From Ceratotherium simum simum (Eukaryota > Chordata > Mammalia > Perissodactyla > Rhinocerotidae): a stretch of DNA of 64,000 nt. The notes beneath the pieces were generated by a model. The model did no database searches and had not been told where the DNA came from. It saw nothing but the letters and a program-made list of their open reading frames with translations. The stretch is taken from the NCBI RefSeq assembly GCF_000283155.1, contig NW_004454182.1, forward strand, positions 2,758,832 through 2,822,831, read 5' to 3'. Position numbers and translations under genes: made by a program. Of the stretch, positions 12,401-24,840 are shown one piece after another (the stretch's first letter is position 1; each line of letters opens with the position of its first letter).

Positions 12401-12660
12401 GCATTAGTTAAAAGATAAAATGCATTATTATCTTAATTAATAAAAACCTCCAAAATAAGTACCCTAGCATTTAAACTTTTAGTAACTTTCAAAATCCCAG
12501 CCTGTTCAATTTAAGTCACATAATATATAATAAAGTTAAGGTAAGGAAATCATATAAGGTTTTATCAGGAAAATTAATCTGTGTAATAATTCAAGTTTAT
12601 ATGTAGATAATAGAAATAATTTCAGGTATTTAAAGCATTAACTGATTAAATATAGGAATT
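12401..12660. other. AT-rich spacer
   Basis: Low-complexity AT-rich DNA with no recognisable feature. Confidence 0.4.
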
Positions 12661-13120
12661 TAGGTGCTTACAAAATTGTTGAGAAGGCTTTATGGGCAGG
12701 CTCTAGTTTTGGCCTGGATGAAAGCCTTCCTGTACAGCACCGTAGACCTTGCCCATCAAGAGGGCTGCTACTGCTACTATAACTCACACAGCCATTTTAT
12801 CAACTGCTGCATACATGACTACACCATTTTATCCACACTCTGGGGACAGAAAATAACTTTCTTAAATCCTGCCCTCAGGAACACTATAACTTGGCTTCAA
12901 TTTGGGAATGAGGAAATGTACTCCAGACCACTTGGCTCCAGAACCGTGCTGCAGCTGCCAGATGGGAACCATGATTCCACCAGCACATCAAGAAGCTTCA
13001 AGGTGGTCTAAGAAATGTAGTTTACATCTTCCCTGCAGTTCCAGATGACAGACTAGAATGAGATTGGATCAGACGGCTCATCTAACAGTTCTACCACAAT
13101 CTGTCTCTGCAACCAGACCA
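12661..13120 (+). other. Unclassified GC-richer block with a 115-codon open frame
   Basis: This block is visibly richer in GC than its surroundings. It holds an open frame at 12,664-13,011 starting MLTKLLRRLYGQ and ending in a serine-rich tail. I do not recognise a domain, signal peptide or catalytic motif. No promoter, splice or polyadenylation context is evident, and the frame may belong to an old repeat (LTR or DNA element) that I cannot name. I treat it as non-coding unless comparative data say otherwise. Confidence 0.25.
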
Positions 13121-13257
13121 GTAAAAACCAGACGATAATGATAGTTAGAAACTATATTAATCTTCGTTATTAAAAGGTACATAAATTATTAGTTTTATCT
13201 ATGTCAGTTTTATCTATGTTTTATCATGGATTTATTTATATATTTCGTGGGTAAAAT

Positions 13258-13320
13258 CAAATAATATTTATTGAACACCTTTTTTGTGTAAGACACTGTG
13301 CCACATGTAAATAAAACATC
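13258..13320 (-). mobile_element. Short MIR/L2-type fragment
   Basis: 'atatttattgaacacc' followed by 'gtaagacactgtgccaca' resembles the antisense 3' end shared by MIR and L2. It is too short to decide between them. Confidence 0.35.
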
Positions 13321-15530
13321 TACACTTCATAAACTTCTAGTAGAAAAATAAATTGAATGAAACTAAATAAATTTAAACTGTACTCAATTTGTTTTATAAT
13401 ATATAGAGTCTTAACAATTTTACATGCACAACTCACATTTACTAATATCACTTTTCCCATTGTGAATACTTTGTATTTATGAGATTAATTGTTGGCTACA
13501 GCAATATTTTTGATTCTTTGGAACATATATATAAGCATATACATATATATTTTTTAATCTTATTTTTCTTATATCGTTGGGAAATACACACAAACACACA
13601 CATGTATCTATACACACACTTTATTTATTGTATAAAACCCATAACTGAGTTCTCTGGGATTTGCCCTAGCATTTATTTTTGTGCTAAGTGGATAACTATT
13701 TACTTAAGATAAAATACAATATTAAAGAAAATTAAATTCTTTAATAATTACACTAAAATTAATTATGATTTTTCCAGCTTAATATTGTACCCTTTCCTGT
13801 AATTCTCCTCCCTCAAATAAAGCTCTTCCCCTAACATTTAATTTACCACTTATTTTAACTCTTATGCATGACTTCAATACAGAGTCTTAGCCCCTTCTTG
13901 CTACACAAAAGCATGGTTAGTGATTTTTGCACCTCTACCTAGGAAATGACTTTACAAGCCTGTGTAATCATTCAGCACAGATGGTAGAAATCCGTGACAT
14001 GGACCAGTTATCATAAGCACACTTGACCTAATCAAAATTAACACCCACTTTTGAAAAATTTATTATCCATTCATAAAATTTAGTGGCATAACATAAACAT
14101 CATGCCATCTTAGGTCCTGCATCAGTAATTGATTTGTTTATGATACAAACTAATTCTCAATATTCTGTCTCTTTCCCAACAATAACAAGTAGAAGCATGA
14201 ACAAGGAAGGTTGTTATTTACTAGCCACAGCTCAATGCACCATATAATCAAATCCTTTGTCAGAGCATCCTGCCACATAATCAGATTGTGCGAATTGTCA
14301 GAGGCAATTTTATAAATATATATTCACTTAAAGCTTCGGTAAGCTTGTTATAGTGTAGCATAAGTACATTTTTCTTCTTTTTTTCCCCTCTGTTGTTATG
14401 TTGTAGTAGTCTGAATTCTTATGTATAGAGTAATTACATTTCTTAAAATATAGTTCAGCTTAGGAAAAATAATAAATTGTCTATTCACCTATAACAAATA
14501 TTGCTCTTCTAAGCTCAATACATTAAATTATTATGATTTGATTTGCTTATAATTTTCTCCCAGGGTAACTTCTTCACAAAGTATTTTAAATGTATTTTTC
14601 CGAAATTTCAACAAATATTTTTGCTGAGCCATATCAGAGTTTAATAACAATTTGTATACAATCAAAAGCTTACCAAAATTGGTTTGGATATATACACACA
14701 GACAATCACCCCCACACGTAAAATCACACTTCTTTATCAACAGCATGTTTCTGTGTCATTTCTGACTGTGGCTTGGTTTCGTTTGTCCCTGATATACTGT
14801 TGAACACCCTGAATTTTGTTTACTCTTGGTAACAATAAGCAGAGCTTTTCATAAGGTTCACAGTATTGATTAAAATAACTAAGCTGAAAATCGATCTGCG
14901 CCTCTTTCAGACACCAGGTGACTCACCACTAATAATAAAAAAGGTATTACATGGCTATTCTTACAAGACAACAATTACATAATCTCTGAGGAATAATAGT
15001 GGAGAGATAGGCCCACAGACTCTTAAAAATTACTTATGTGCCCCAGAAAATCAACTAGGAGATTTCTTCATTTAACATTAACTTAAAAAAATATTGGATA
15101 TCCAATCTTGTACTTGGCGCAAATAGGAAGAACAAAAGACACGGAAGATTCAATCTATATCCTTAGGGAGTGTAAGCTAACGAAATCTAGACAAAGAAAA
15201 GAGCAAGAGAACAGGGAAGGAGAACAAAGCAAATGGAAGCAGTTTGAGAGGGAACGGATAGTGACCGTTATGAAGTAATCACAAGGGTATTTTGGCTTAA
15301 TCGAAAGAGTTTAAAGAAGGAATTGGTTGATACGGTTTGGAAGAGAAAATTAAGTTGAATTTTTTAGGCAAAAGCTGTTGGGTGCGGGCTTAAGTGCGAC
15401 AGGATTTATTGGAACGGGAAGAACGTTCTTGGCTGGGAGCACCTTTTCACCTAGTTACATGTCGCCGTATGTACAATGACGATATACTTATTAAAATTAA
15501 TTATATATTATAATTATAATAAAATAATAA
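13321..15530. other. AT-rich unannotated sequence
   Basis: No gene or confident repeat. A CA-rich microsatellite-like patch lies at 13,587-13,620. The open frames (71-77 codons) are unsupported. Confidence 0.4.
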
Positions 15531-15930
15531 TGATAAGGAGGTCCCCTAGTGCAATAGTTTTGATCTCTTGCCTCACCCTCTTAATCTCTCCTCCGGTGAA
15601 GGCAGTGACATGTATGGTTGGTGAACTTGGGAGAAGGATTGAGCGTGTTTGATTAAGCCCCATCCTCTCCTTTTTGAGGATCTTGTGCTTAAAGACAGCA
15701 GGCTCCTCTCTGCTGTAAGTGTATGTGGGCAGGCTCCTCGGTGGCTGCAGTTGTTGTCTATCTTCGTGCTGCCCATGACCGTGAAGAGTGTATCAGTCAA
15801 ATTCAAAGTGAGATGAAGTCAGTGGACAAGTCTAGGCTGTAGCCATCAATAAAACAAGTGTTAATTTACATCTGCCTGACTCCTGTGTCCTTCTCTCAAT
15901 CCAGCCTGCGCCTGAGCACAGGACAGAGCA
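15531..15930 (+). mobile_element. Probable solo LTR (beta-retrovirus/ERVK-like)
   Basis: A 400-base block begins TG (tgataaggag) and ends CA (ggacagagca). It carries an AATAAA polyadenylation signal at 15,848-15,853, about 80 bases before its 3' end, as expected for the R-U5 part of an LTR. It is flanked by a near-perfect six-base duplication, taataa (15,525-15,530) and taatta (15,931-15,936); six bases is the usual size for class II elements. No adjoining gag-pol sequence was seen, so this would be a solo LTR. The family is inferred from structure only. Confidence 0.5.
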
Positions 15931-15936
15931 TAATTA

Positions 15937-18299
15937 TTTATTGGGCCCCTCAAATGCCATCCCTCAATGTTTATGATTTAACTACATTTAAGTGTCAATA
16001 CATCAATTCCAATCTGACGTATTAAATAAAAATAGTATAAAATAGGCATGTACTACTATTTTTACATATATAAAACATATCTATAAAATAACACTTGCTT
16101 CTAAAGAAAACCGTTTCTGGCCTAGAATTCCCTTTTTGAAATTAGACATTCAACCATACACTGTCAATGACAATACATCAACACTGTTCCATATTTAATG
16201 AGCTCTCTATCTCACCACAAGAAATAGTGACATTTTAATTTTGTTCAGTGGTTAGTCCAATACTATAAATGTACCAGATTTAAAAAATGTTTCTTTTCTT
16301 TTAAATAAAAATAGGACGTCTCTAACTAGAAAAATTTATCCCATTCTATAAAATAATTTTGCGCACCCTTTTTTTTAAAAATTCCAATTTATTACAAACT
16401 GTCAGTCATTAGCCTTTGTGTTTTGGTAAAAGCATTGGTGCAAATGTTAAAAGCATGTGAATTTGGAGACAGATGCATTTTCTTCCATTTCAGGAAGAAT
16501 TTTTCTACCTGTGATGGTGCCAGAGAGACAGATATAATCTTTACAGTTTTATTGAACTAAAATGTGAACTTTTACCTGCAGAAGGAATTAAAGGTAATTC
16601 ACTCTATCAAGTTTGTAAATTTAAATGCAATTAGTAGTACTGCTGATAATTAGCATGAACCAGACGGAAACATCATGGATTCTATAAGAAATAACTTCAG
16701 CAAGGAAGTTGAGAGAGAAAAGATTATTTTTGAAACTTCTGTTTATTGGTAATTCAATAATCTAGATGCACCCTCCAGCTGAAAAGAAGCAAAAAATCTG
16801 GACAAATGTAAGAGCCATCCACGTCAAAGAGCTTAAAAACAGAAATTACTGCAATAAAAGGATGGTGATGCCCTGGGATATAAGCCTAGTTTAGGGGCAC
16901 GCCTTTGCTCAGGGTGGTTTGTGGATTCTGAGGAGATGGCTCAGGGCTGAGCAACAGTTTTTACAGACCTAGAAAGTGGGGCACTCGGAGTAAGGGGGCC
17001 GGTCTAGAAGAAGGCAGCTCTGTTTAGTGTTTTAGGCTCTCAATCACAGCTTCTGTTACTTTTCTCAACAAGAAGAATAGTGCAGTGGGGCTAACTTCTC
17101 CGGGTTGCTTTTCTCTTCTAGTCTTGGTCCAGCATATCTTTGCTGCCTTGATAGCTTTCCTATAGCATCAGAAAATTTTATTTTTAAATAAATTCAGATA
17201 TTCTGTGGTGTATGCGGGTGAAAAACAACTTAGCCCAGAATTGCCTGAAGAACTCGCTCCAAGATGGATAGAAGACAGATAGATAGAGGCATAGACATAG
17301 AAATAGACATAGATATAGGTATGGATAAAAATGAAGAAAAAATACCAAGACGCAAACAACACTGTTCATGGTATTATTCTATAAGGGCAATGTTAAGAAA
17401 ATGAAAAAAATATTAACAGGTGAGTTTATAAATCTTTCCCTGTCCTCTTTCTGAGGCTAACAAGTAGTCTTTCTTCCTCCAAATTTCAGTTTCATGATGA
17501 TCTTTTTCTAGGAGGAAGGCTCTGAAGTGGCTTTTTGCTTAGCAGTCTTTTTTGATGCAGGATGAGAAGGAAATAATGATGGAAGAAAAACAGTCACTAA
17601 TTGTAAAATCATGCAGATGAGGTGGGACTTTGGGGAAAAGTAACAATACCTGAAGATTTCTGAAGTTTTGGTTTAAGAAGTTCAAAAAATGCTCCCTGTG
17701 CTCTCCAACCAAGCAAACCTGTTTAATTAAACATTCAATAAAAAGCACATTAGGAGAGCTGTACTCAACTTCTTGATTTCTACTCCATACAGGTAGTGGA
17801 CCATGTAGGTCTGCCATTTATCAGGTTTAAGTGAAAAGAATAAAGAGACCATAAAAGAGTCTCTAAGCACGAGATTTGAAAAACTCCAACATTTAGTGGC
17901 AACTTTCAGCTTCCTTGTGTAATCCCAGACTTAATTTCTGTAAAACTACTCATTTTATATGCCGGATTCATGAAGGTGCTCTGTTCCTCCCACCACCTGA
18001 TATTAATTGTGTAATCTGGCCACATCTGACAGGTGGCAAAAAAGCAATAGATAACTATTCCAGCAGGTATTTGCATATGTCAATTGTCTCAGTCCAGAGA
18101 GAGAAAAGAAAGACAATAATAGAGAGGAGGCAAGAAGAGTAGGTTCTTCTTCACACACAGTTCCTCTTATACTTGCTGCCAAGAGAGAACAATTGAAACT
18201 GGCAAACAGTTAGCCATTGATGATTGCATAGCTAGGAACTAAAGTTTTTTTTTGTTTTTGAAATTACTGATTATAGCTTTTAGTTGTTTACCCGCCCAT
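15937..18299. other. Unannotated sequence
   Basis: No recognisable gene. A degenerate GATA-type tract lies at about 17,268-17,335. Overlapping open frames at 17,168-17,369 are the complement of that tract. The GC-richer patch at 16,860-17,110 is unclassified. Confidence 0.4.
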
Positions 18300-18841
18300 T
18301 GTTAATTGTGCTGTTTAGGCAATATGCTTTCTGACTCCCACTAGGTTCCTATTGATAACATCTCGCTGGTGCCTGGGTCACCATGGTAATGGTGTTTGAG
18401 CTGTTTTTCAGGAATTAGAACCCCTTGTCCACTTCAGGCCAGTTGAGACCACCAACCCATCAACTGGGCCCATGCAGATGTCCGATAAACAACTTTTTGA
18501 CATCAAGAGGCTAAAAACTCTACCCTCAAGTCATGCTAACACCGCCATTTTGTGAACGTGCATCCTATGGAGAGGCATGAAGTCTGACTATGATTGTGCA
18601 GGTCATCAATTACCTCCCCTCCCCTCCCCTCCCATCATCTACCTCCACATTTCAGACCACCTTGCCCCCCTACACTGTAAATACTCCTGAGTCCCTATTT
18701 TCAGGGAAGTGGATTTGAGACTCTTTCTCCCATTTCCTCACTTGGCTGTCTTGTGATTAAAACCCTCTCTCTGCTGCAATCTCGTGGTCTTGGTGTTTGG
18801 CTTCCTAGGGAATGGGCAAAAACAGATCTGGCTTGGTAACA
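18300..18841 (+). mobile_element. ERV1-type solo LTR
   Basis: The 3' part reads like a gammaretrovirus-like LTR: 'tttcctcacttggctgtctt', an attaaa polyadenylation signal at 18,756-18,761, 'ctctctctgctgcaatctcg', and an end in '..cttggtaaca' at 18,841. The probable start is TG at 18,300, giving about 542 bases. The flanking four-base duplication would be ccat/caat (one mismatch), consistent with ERV1 but weak. No internal viral genes lie on either side. A C-rich run at 18,614-18,634 lies in its middle. Confidence 0.7.
18614..18634 (-). repeat. (CCCCT)n tract with G-quadruplex potential
   Basis: Four runs of three or four cytosines separated by single T bases on the plus strand give four G-runs with one-base loops on the minus strand. 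This is a textbook intramolecular G-quadruplex motif (i-motif on the other strand). It lies within the LTR. Confidence 0.8.
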
Positions 18842-19375
18842 CAATGACACAATGGAAAACATGGTTTCCAATTTAAGTTGCCTGAAAGATATTCTTTGTG
18901 TCTTGATGATGGTCTTTGCCTCATTTAATTGTGAAGTATCTTGTTTGAAGAAAAACCATATTAAGGGATACAATGTGACAAAACACATTTAACGATGAAA
19001 AATCTTAAAATGTCAGTGAAATAAACCAAAATAAACTTTTCTCAAAGTTTTACTGTTTCAAAGGTTCAATAGCCACATCAGGTATTGCTGTGCGTGCCAG
19101 TAATTTATTATCTGAAATTTAAGACAAATGGATGTAAATACATAATGAAGGGAATAACAGGATAATGCTTACTGTTAAATATTACATTTTGTTAAAGAAA
19201 AAAATAGATTGTTTTCTTTAACAAACTGACCTACACACACTGTTATCTTTTACTCCCAGAAAAAGTTGGTCACTACTGTTTGACTCCTACTGCAATTAAC
19301 TTACAAAATGTTAATATACTTGCACACACATATGCATGTATTGTAGATCACATACACTTATATTGAGAGAGACTA
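18842..19375. other. AT-rich spacer
   Basis: No recognisable feature apart from a short CA-rich patch near 19,323-19,330. Confidence 0.35.
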
Positions 19376-19379
19376 TATA

Positions 19380-19505
19380 CTATGTACCAGGCCCCCCCAA
19401 TCACATCATTTCACTTCTCAACAGCTTTTGAAGCAAATAGCACTCCTGTTGCGATTTTAACAATGAGGCAACAGGCTTGGAGTAGTTAAGTAAACCACTT
19501 CACTA
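19380..19505 (-). mobile_element. MIR SINE fragment
   Basis: An antisense MIR pattern is present: 'tgtaccaggcccccc', 'tttaacaatgaggcaacagg', then 'cttggagtagttaagtaaac'. Confidence 0.6.
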
Positions 19506-19794
19506 AAGTCCTATTTTGATTTCACTAAACACACTCTTTCTAGTCATCTGAATTCTCCTAACAGTGCCCTTCTCACATAAGCATTGCTTGTTTATGCAAT
19601 TTTAACATGAGTGTTGTGTAAATGAAACAGAAATTCCCAGGCTTCCATTTCTTGCTCTGCCAAGCAAAAGACTATCAATTTATTCCTATTTGACTCTCCA
19701 GCCCTCTAGCTACTTTTATAGTTAGCATTCTTCTCTAGGTGAGATACATAGTATTGGAGACAAGTCACTTGATATTAAATTGATACGTTTTAGT

Positions 19795-19975
19795 GCTGGC
19801 TGTCAAGTTTTAGCCAGGATTTTGCTAAACACATGCATACTTGGCTTCCAAACCCAGAGATTATGATTCAAATTTGTGATAAGTTCAAGAAGTCTGAAAT
19901 TATAACAAATTCCCCACATGATTTTGAAGCAAATGATCCCAGGATCACACTCTGGGAAACGCTGTCCCTAAAGAA
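19795..19975 (+). mobile_element. MER5A-like hAT element
   Basis: Contains 'acccagagattatgattca', 'aagcaaatgatcccaggatc' and 'acactctgggaaacgctg', in the order found in MER5A, a non-autonomous hAT-Charlie element. Confidence 0.55.
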
Positions 19976-20955
19976 GAGATTTGAGGTTAAATCATGCCAT
20001 TCATCGTAGTAACTTCTACTTTGCTCTTGATTGGGAATGTTTTATTTGAGATAGAAAGAGTGGGAGGAAAAGAGGAAAGAAAATATATTCATATACGTAT
20101 AAATATACTATTGTTGACCAAGTTATTTTTTACCATGAAAGATTAAAGCCAAGATAATAACAAAATTGCATATATAGGACAATTAACTAATTTTTGTAGC
20201 TATACCTACTGTGTCTGCAAGTATAATTTAATTAAAAAGGAAAAAGTGATATTTGCGTAATATGTTTTTGAACCTTCTTTCTAATTACCAGCTGTAAGTG
20301 CACTGACCTCATCCTGCTACTGAACAACTGAAAATAATACAAAATATATTTCCCTAAATGTTCCTTACAACATCAGTGCAGTTAGCCATTTATAAGTATT
20401 TACTTCCACGTTTCCATTTGAGCTAAAATGTGTTAAAATGTAAAACCTTTAAATTGAGATTACTGTATTAAAATTTCTGTATTTTTTTAAACTTTCTGCA
20501 AAAGTTTCTCACAGTACTATTTCAGAAGAGCTTTCTTATCTTCACAAAATTGTTTCAAGCAAAATGGTACTTTGAAATAAAAATAAACCATATGAAAATA
20601 AATTATAAATATCCCAAATAAGTGATGTTTTCCATAATAGTTTGAAAATTTTCATTAGCTCTAAATGTTGTTCTCACAGAGATAGTATCTTTTGAACTCA
20701 AATATAATTTTCTTGGAGGTGGTCATTTTATTTATTAAATGTGGCATCCTACATTACTCTCAATTTAGAGTGTTAGCTTTTACCCAACCAATTCACGTAA
20801 TGCCTTCCTCTGAGAATCCACTCTCAGGTTACAAGTGTCGGGAAATTCTGAATAAGTGACTTACATAGGTGCTAACTTTATTTAAACCAAAGTGGGAAGG
20901 AGATGTTCAAATGTTTGAAGGAGATGATTTTATGACAAGAGTTGATGCCATGGAA
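19976..20955. other. AT-rich unannotated sequence
   Basis: No gene or nameable repeat seen. Confidence 0.35.
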
Positions 20956-20959
20956 CTGA

Positions 20960-21185
20960 AATGTACTGACCCAGGAAAGGGATGATCTGTTGTAGTGTGG
21001 CGCATCTGCTGATCAACCAGGTGACCTCATGAAAGTCAACATCTTCTGTGCCCATTTCTTTGTCTGTAAAATGGAGTTAATATTGTGCTTTTAACAACCT
21101 TATTAGGATTAATGTACAGACGCTATACTGAAGTGTTTTTTGCACTATATAATACCTTACAAAACAGCAATTATTATTGTTTATA
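20960..21185 (+). mobile_element. MIR SINE
   Basis: Sense-strand MIR pattern: 'ccaggtgacctcatgaaagt', 'ttctttgtctgtaaaatgg', 'agttaatattg', then a degenerate tail. Confidence 0.6.
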
Positions 21186-21775
21186 TCAGAATTATCAGAT
21201 ATATTGGAAAGAATTATACATAATTCTCCTAAATGATGTCAGAAATAGAAAGATTATTTGAATACAAAATACTAAAATAATATTCTTATGAAGAAATAAG
21301 TACATTCTACATTTTTGTTATCCACCATACCCTTAAAATAAATCTGTTACAATGAGAATCTATCAGTTCACAAAGCTTTTAGAAGGGAAAGACATACTCC
21401 TTTTGGGGAGTAGTGGTGGTGTGGTTGTTCAGATGTAAAATTATTCAGTTTTATCCTTGACCAAAGTAATCCATTTTCTCTCTGCCTGTATTCCCTTTTT
21501 CTCTTTCCTTCTGACTCTTCTTCTATCTTTTTTCTCTCTAGATCCTGTTTCTACTTCTCTCCCTTAACAGTTTATTTAAAAATATTTTCCTTTCTTGTAT
21601 CTGCTTTCTTATGAGCTGTTCTATTAAACATAAACTCAAGCATAGGTTCAATGTGAATTTTGCACTCCTTAACTTATCAAAAGAGAAACTGTGTTCTTTC
21701 CTCAATATCAATATTATGGATATATAAATATATGTTTTATATTACAATGTTTATTCATTTATGCAATGTAGATAT
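21186..21775. other. AT-rich unannotated sequence
   Basis: No recognisable feature. A pyrimidine-rich stretch runs from about 21,475 to 21,565. Confidence 0.35.
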
Positions 21776-21865
21776 ATATCTTATTATATGCCAGAAATTG
21801 ATCTTGACGACAGGAATATAAAAAAATGAAAAGATAGGTATTTGTCATCAAAATAAAACTAATAC
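21776..21865 (-). mobile_element. L2 LINE, 3' end piece
   Basis: 'tatatgccagaaattgatct' and the following 'gacaggaatat..' match the antisense 3' end of L2. It is separated from the rest of the L2 by the L1 3' end at about 21,870-22,245. Confidence 0.5.
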
Positions 21866-22245
21866 GAAACTATAGAGACAAGAGAAGACTAGTAGTTGGC
21901 AGAAGTTGAGAGGGAGGGATGAACAGGTGGAGCACAGAGGATTTTTAGGGCAGTGAAACTACTCTATATGATACTATATTGGTGGATACACATCATTCTA
22001 CATTTGTCCAAACCCATAGACTGTACAACACCAGGAGTGAACCCTAATGTAACCTAAGGACTCTGGGTGATAATAATGTGTCAAGGTAGTTTTATCAATT
22101 GTAACAAATGTCCCACACTGTGGGGGATATTGATAATGGAGGAGGCTATGCATGGGTGGGGGTAGGGGGTACATGGGAAATCTCTGTACTTTCTGTTCAA
22201 TTTTGCTATGAATTTAAAACTGGTCTAAAAAATAAAGTCTTGTTT
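21866..22245 (+). mobile_element. L1M 3' UTR end, nested in L2
   Basis: This has the characteristic L1M (L1MB/MC-type) 3' end: 'gaggctatgcatgggtggg', 'gtacatgggaaatctctgta', 'ttcaattttgctatgaat', and 'aaaactggtctaaaaaat', followed by an A-rich tail. Minus-strand L2-like sequence lies on both sides. Confidence 0.8.
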
Positions 22246-24120
22246 TGAAAACACTGATAGCCTACAGAGGAGGAAAACATGCCGAGAATTACAATATAAA
22301 ACTGCATATTATACTGGAGGAGTGTACTAAATAGTCTGGGAACCCAAGAGAAGGAGCCTCTACATCTTCCTGGAAGAGTGGGGGTCCAGGTAGGCAGCAG
22401 AGAAGAGAAGAAAATATCCGAGTGAAAATCCGGATAGTACTTTGTCAGGAAGACTTGCAATGTCGAATATCTCCGGCAAGGAGATGGAATGTGAAAATAC
22501 CGCATCCTGAAAGATCCCTGTGAGGTCAGGGGGCTACGAGCACTTCTGTGATTCTAGAGCTTGAAAGGCACAAGGAGAGAGAATCGAGAAATAGGGCTGG
22601 AAACTAAAGCAAGCCTGCAAGCAATGAGGAGTCTGAATTTTGTTTTCAGAATAAATGAAGAGACCCAGGGAAAATGAGGAAGGCAGTGTATGATTTGTTA
22701 AAGATAGCTCTTTGACATTTACTTGAAGCACTAATGGATTGAGAGAGTGAAGCCAATTAGAGGCTGGGGCAGGGAGAATCATAAGTAGGTTACAGTGGAG
22801 GCATTTACACAAAAGGATTGGCTTCTAAATTTACAACCTAAGGTATAAATAACATATAGTCAATATTTCCCAGAAAAATTAGTTAAGAATATGACATGTT
22901 AGAAACCAAAATGTCATCTCTGTAAATACAAAATAAAAGCTTCTTCTAGTTAGGATTTTACCTATGTTTATCGTTACTGCATTTCTAGAACCCAAAATGA
23001 TGCCTGGTGCTATCACATGCTTGTTAAACATTGACTGATTGATTAGTTAAATTAATTAACAATAGACCAGTTGTCTTTCCGTGCTGGTGAAGAGAGGGGT
23101 TTTCTCTGTTTATTTGTTTATTTTTCTGCTTAGTACCAGATGATTGTGGCTAGTTTACTGTAGGGTCTGTACTGTATGCAAAATACATCTTGTCATAGCC
23201 TAGGAAGATGTTCAGTGAAGAAATATTTACATAGTAGGAGGCATTTGGGTCCCAGGATTGAAAGAAAAACAGACACCCAGTGCTGTTTCCTGTTCACCAC
23301 CAAGTGAAATGGAGACAGAAATGTCTCATGTTTCACTCTCTCTTTCTCTTTTGTCCTCCTCCTCAATCTTGCCTTCTCTTTCCACATATGAAGTTTGATA
23401 CACTTAGTGTTCCTCTTATATGAATCCATGGTTTCACAACAGTTTTATAAAAAGGATCTTGATGATAGAGGTAGAAAAAGAGGATATTTATGGGGAACAC
23501 TTTCGAGATTGAGTAGATAAGACAGCAGAGTCATTGATTTGTGTGAAGGATACAAGAGTGGGCACAGTCATAGAAGTTTGTGGTGTGGGCAAGTTGTTAG
23601 TCAAAGGTTCCATTCATAAAAATAGAAACACACAGAGAGGAGCACTTTCCTTGCTGCAAAGAATTGTAATTTTAGCTTGAACCAAATGATTATAAGGTGA
23701 CTATTTTATTAAGTAAAATTTCTATGCGGAATTTTCTTTTTTTTTTTAAACTCAAGAGAGAGATCTGAACCAGAAATAAAAATGAGCAAGTCCTTAGTGC
23801 ATCTGTGTATTTGAACTCACATATTTGGATATAGTGTCTCAGGGAGAGTGTGGTATGAGAAGAGAACTCCAAAGACAGAGCCCTGGGGAGCATCAACAAT
23901 AAAGGGGTAGCAAAAAAAATTCATAACACACAGTGGTCACAAGCCATGGACACTGAGAAGAGGAGCAAGAGAGGATTGTTCCATAGGAGAAGAAAGCTTT
24001 AAAATACAAATTTGGTCAATAGTAGTATGAAATGTGGAGAAGTGAAGAAAGAATCTCCAAAAATACATGCTCTGGTGCCATGAGATTATTGGTAACATTG
24101 CCAAGAAATTTTCAATTAAG
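22246..24120 (-). mobile_element. L2 LINE, long degraded copy
   Basis: Antisense L2 motifs occur in order. They include 'aatgaggagtctgaattttg', 'gccaattagaggctggggca' near 22,750, 'cagagccctggggagcatca' near 23,880, and 'atgagattattggtaacatt' near 24,080. Together with 21,776-21,865 this is roughly 2.3 kb of one element read from 3' to 5'. A portion around 22,850-23,440 is not convincing and may be a further insertion. Open frames of 69-99 codons in it are not functional. Confidence 0.5.
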
Positions 24121-24539
24121 TCCTAACACAAAGCCATCCAGTATTTTCCCATCTGATCAGAACAAAACTCCTGGACCTGTACATGGCTACAAAGACCAAC
24201 AACAGAGCTTCCCAACCTGCGGTCAGGAATTGGTGACACAAACACTCAGATACTGACCCTCCAGGTTCTCTGGGATCAGGATGGATCCTGCGCCAGCTGG
24301 ACTGCAAGCAGGCCTATCCTGTTCTCCTAGTGTGCCGCATTCTCCATGTGGGTCACTACGTGAAAGGAGTTGGGAATAACGTGGTCTACCTGATCTGGCT
24401 ACCAGGTGGCTCTGCAACCACATCCTCTAACGTTTTTCCTTCTTTCACTGTTGTGAGCCGCTCTGGCTTCCCTGCCATTCCTTGATCAGACAAGAGAAGT
24501 CGTAGGGCCGTTCATTCTTCCTGGTCTTCGCCACCTACA
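24121..24539. other. Unannotated sequence
   Basis: Overlapping opposite-strand frames of 63-74 codons occur here, but no gene evidence is visible. It may be an unrecognised part of the flanking L2 elements. Confidence 0.3.
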
Positions 24540-24840
24540 TGCATGAGTGGAGCCCTCATTTCTTCTGGGTTCCTTATAAACTGCACCCTCCTTATGAAAT
24601 CTTCCCTTAACAGCCCTATCTAAAATAGCCAACCCTATACTGTCTAGTTAATTTTTCCTCAGAGATCTTACCACTACCTCATATAGTTTAACTTGTTAGT
24701 TTGTTGCCTATCTCCCTTCCCACGCAGAATGTGCCATGAAAGTAACGCCTTTACATCATTCACTGTTGTATCCTAGTGCCTAAAACAATGCCTGGCATAG
24801 AGTAAGTGCCAAATATCCGTGGACTAAATGGAAGAAATGA
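24540..24840 (+). mobile_element. L2 LINE 3' end
   Basis: Ordered L2 3'-end motifs: 'aacagccctatctaaaatag', 'agatcttaccactacctcat', 'gttgcctatctcccttccc', 'actgttgtatcctagtgcct' and 'atgcctggcatagagtaagt'. It sits next to an oppositely oriented L2. Confidence 0.8.
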
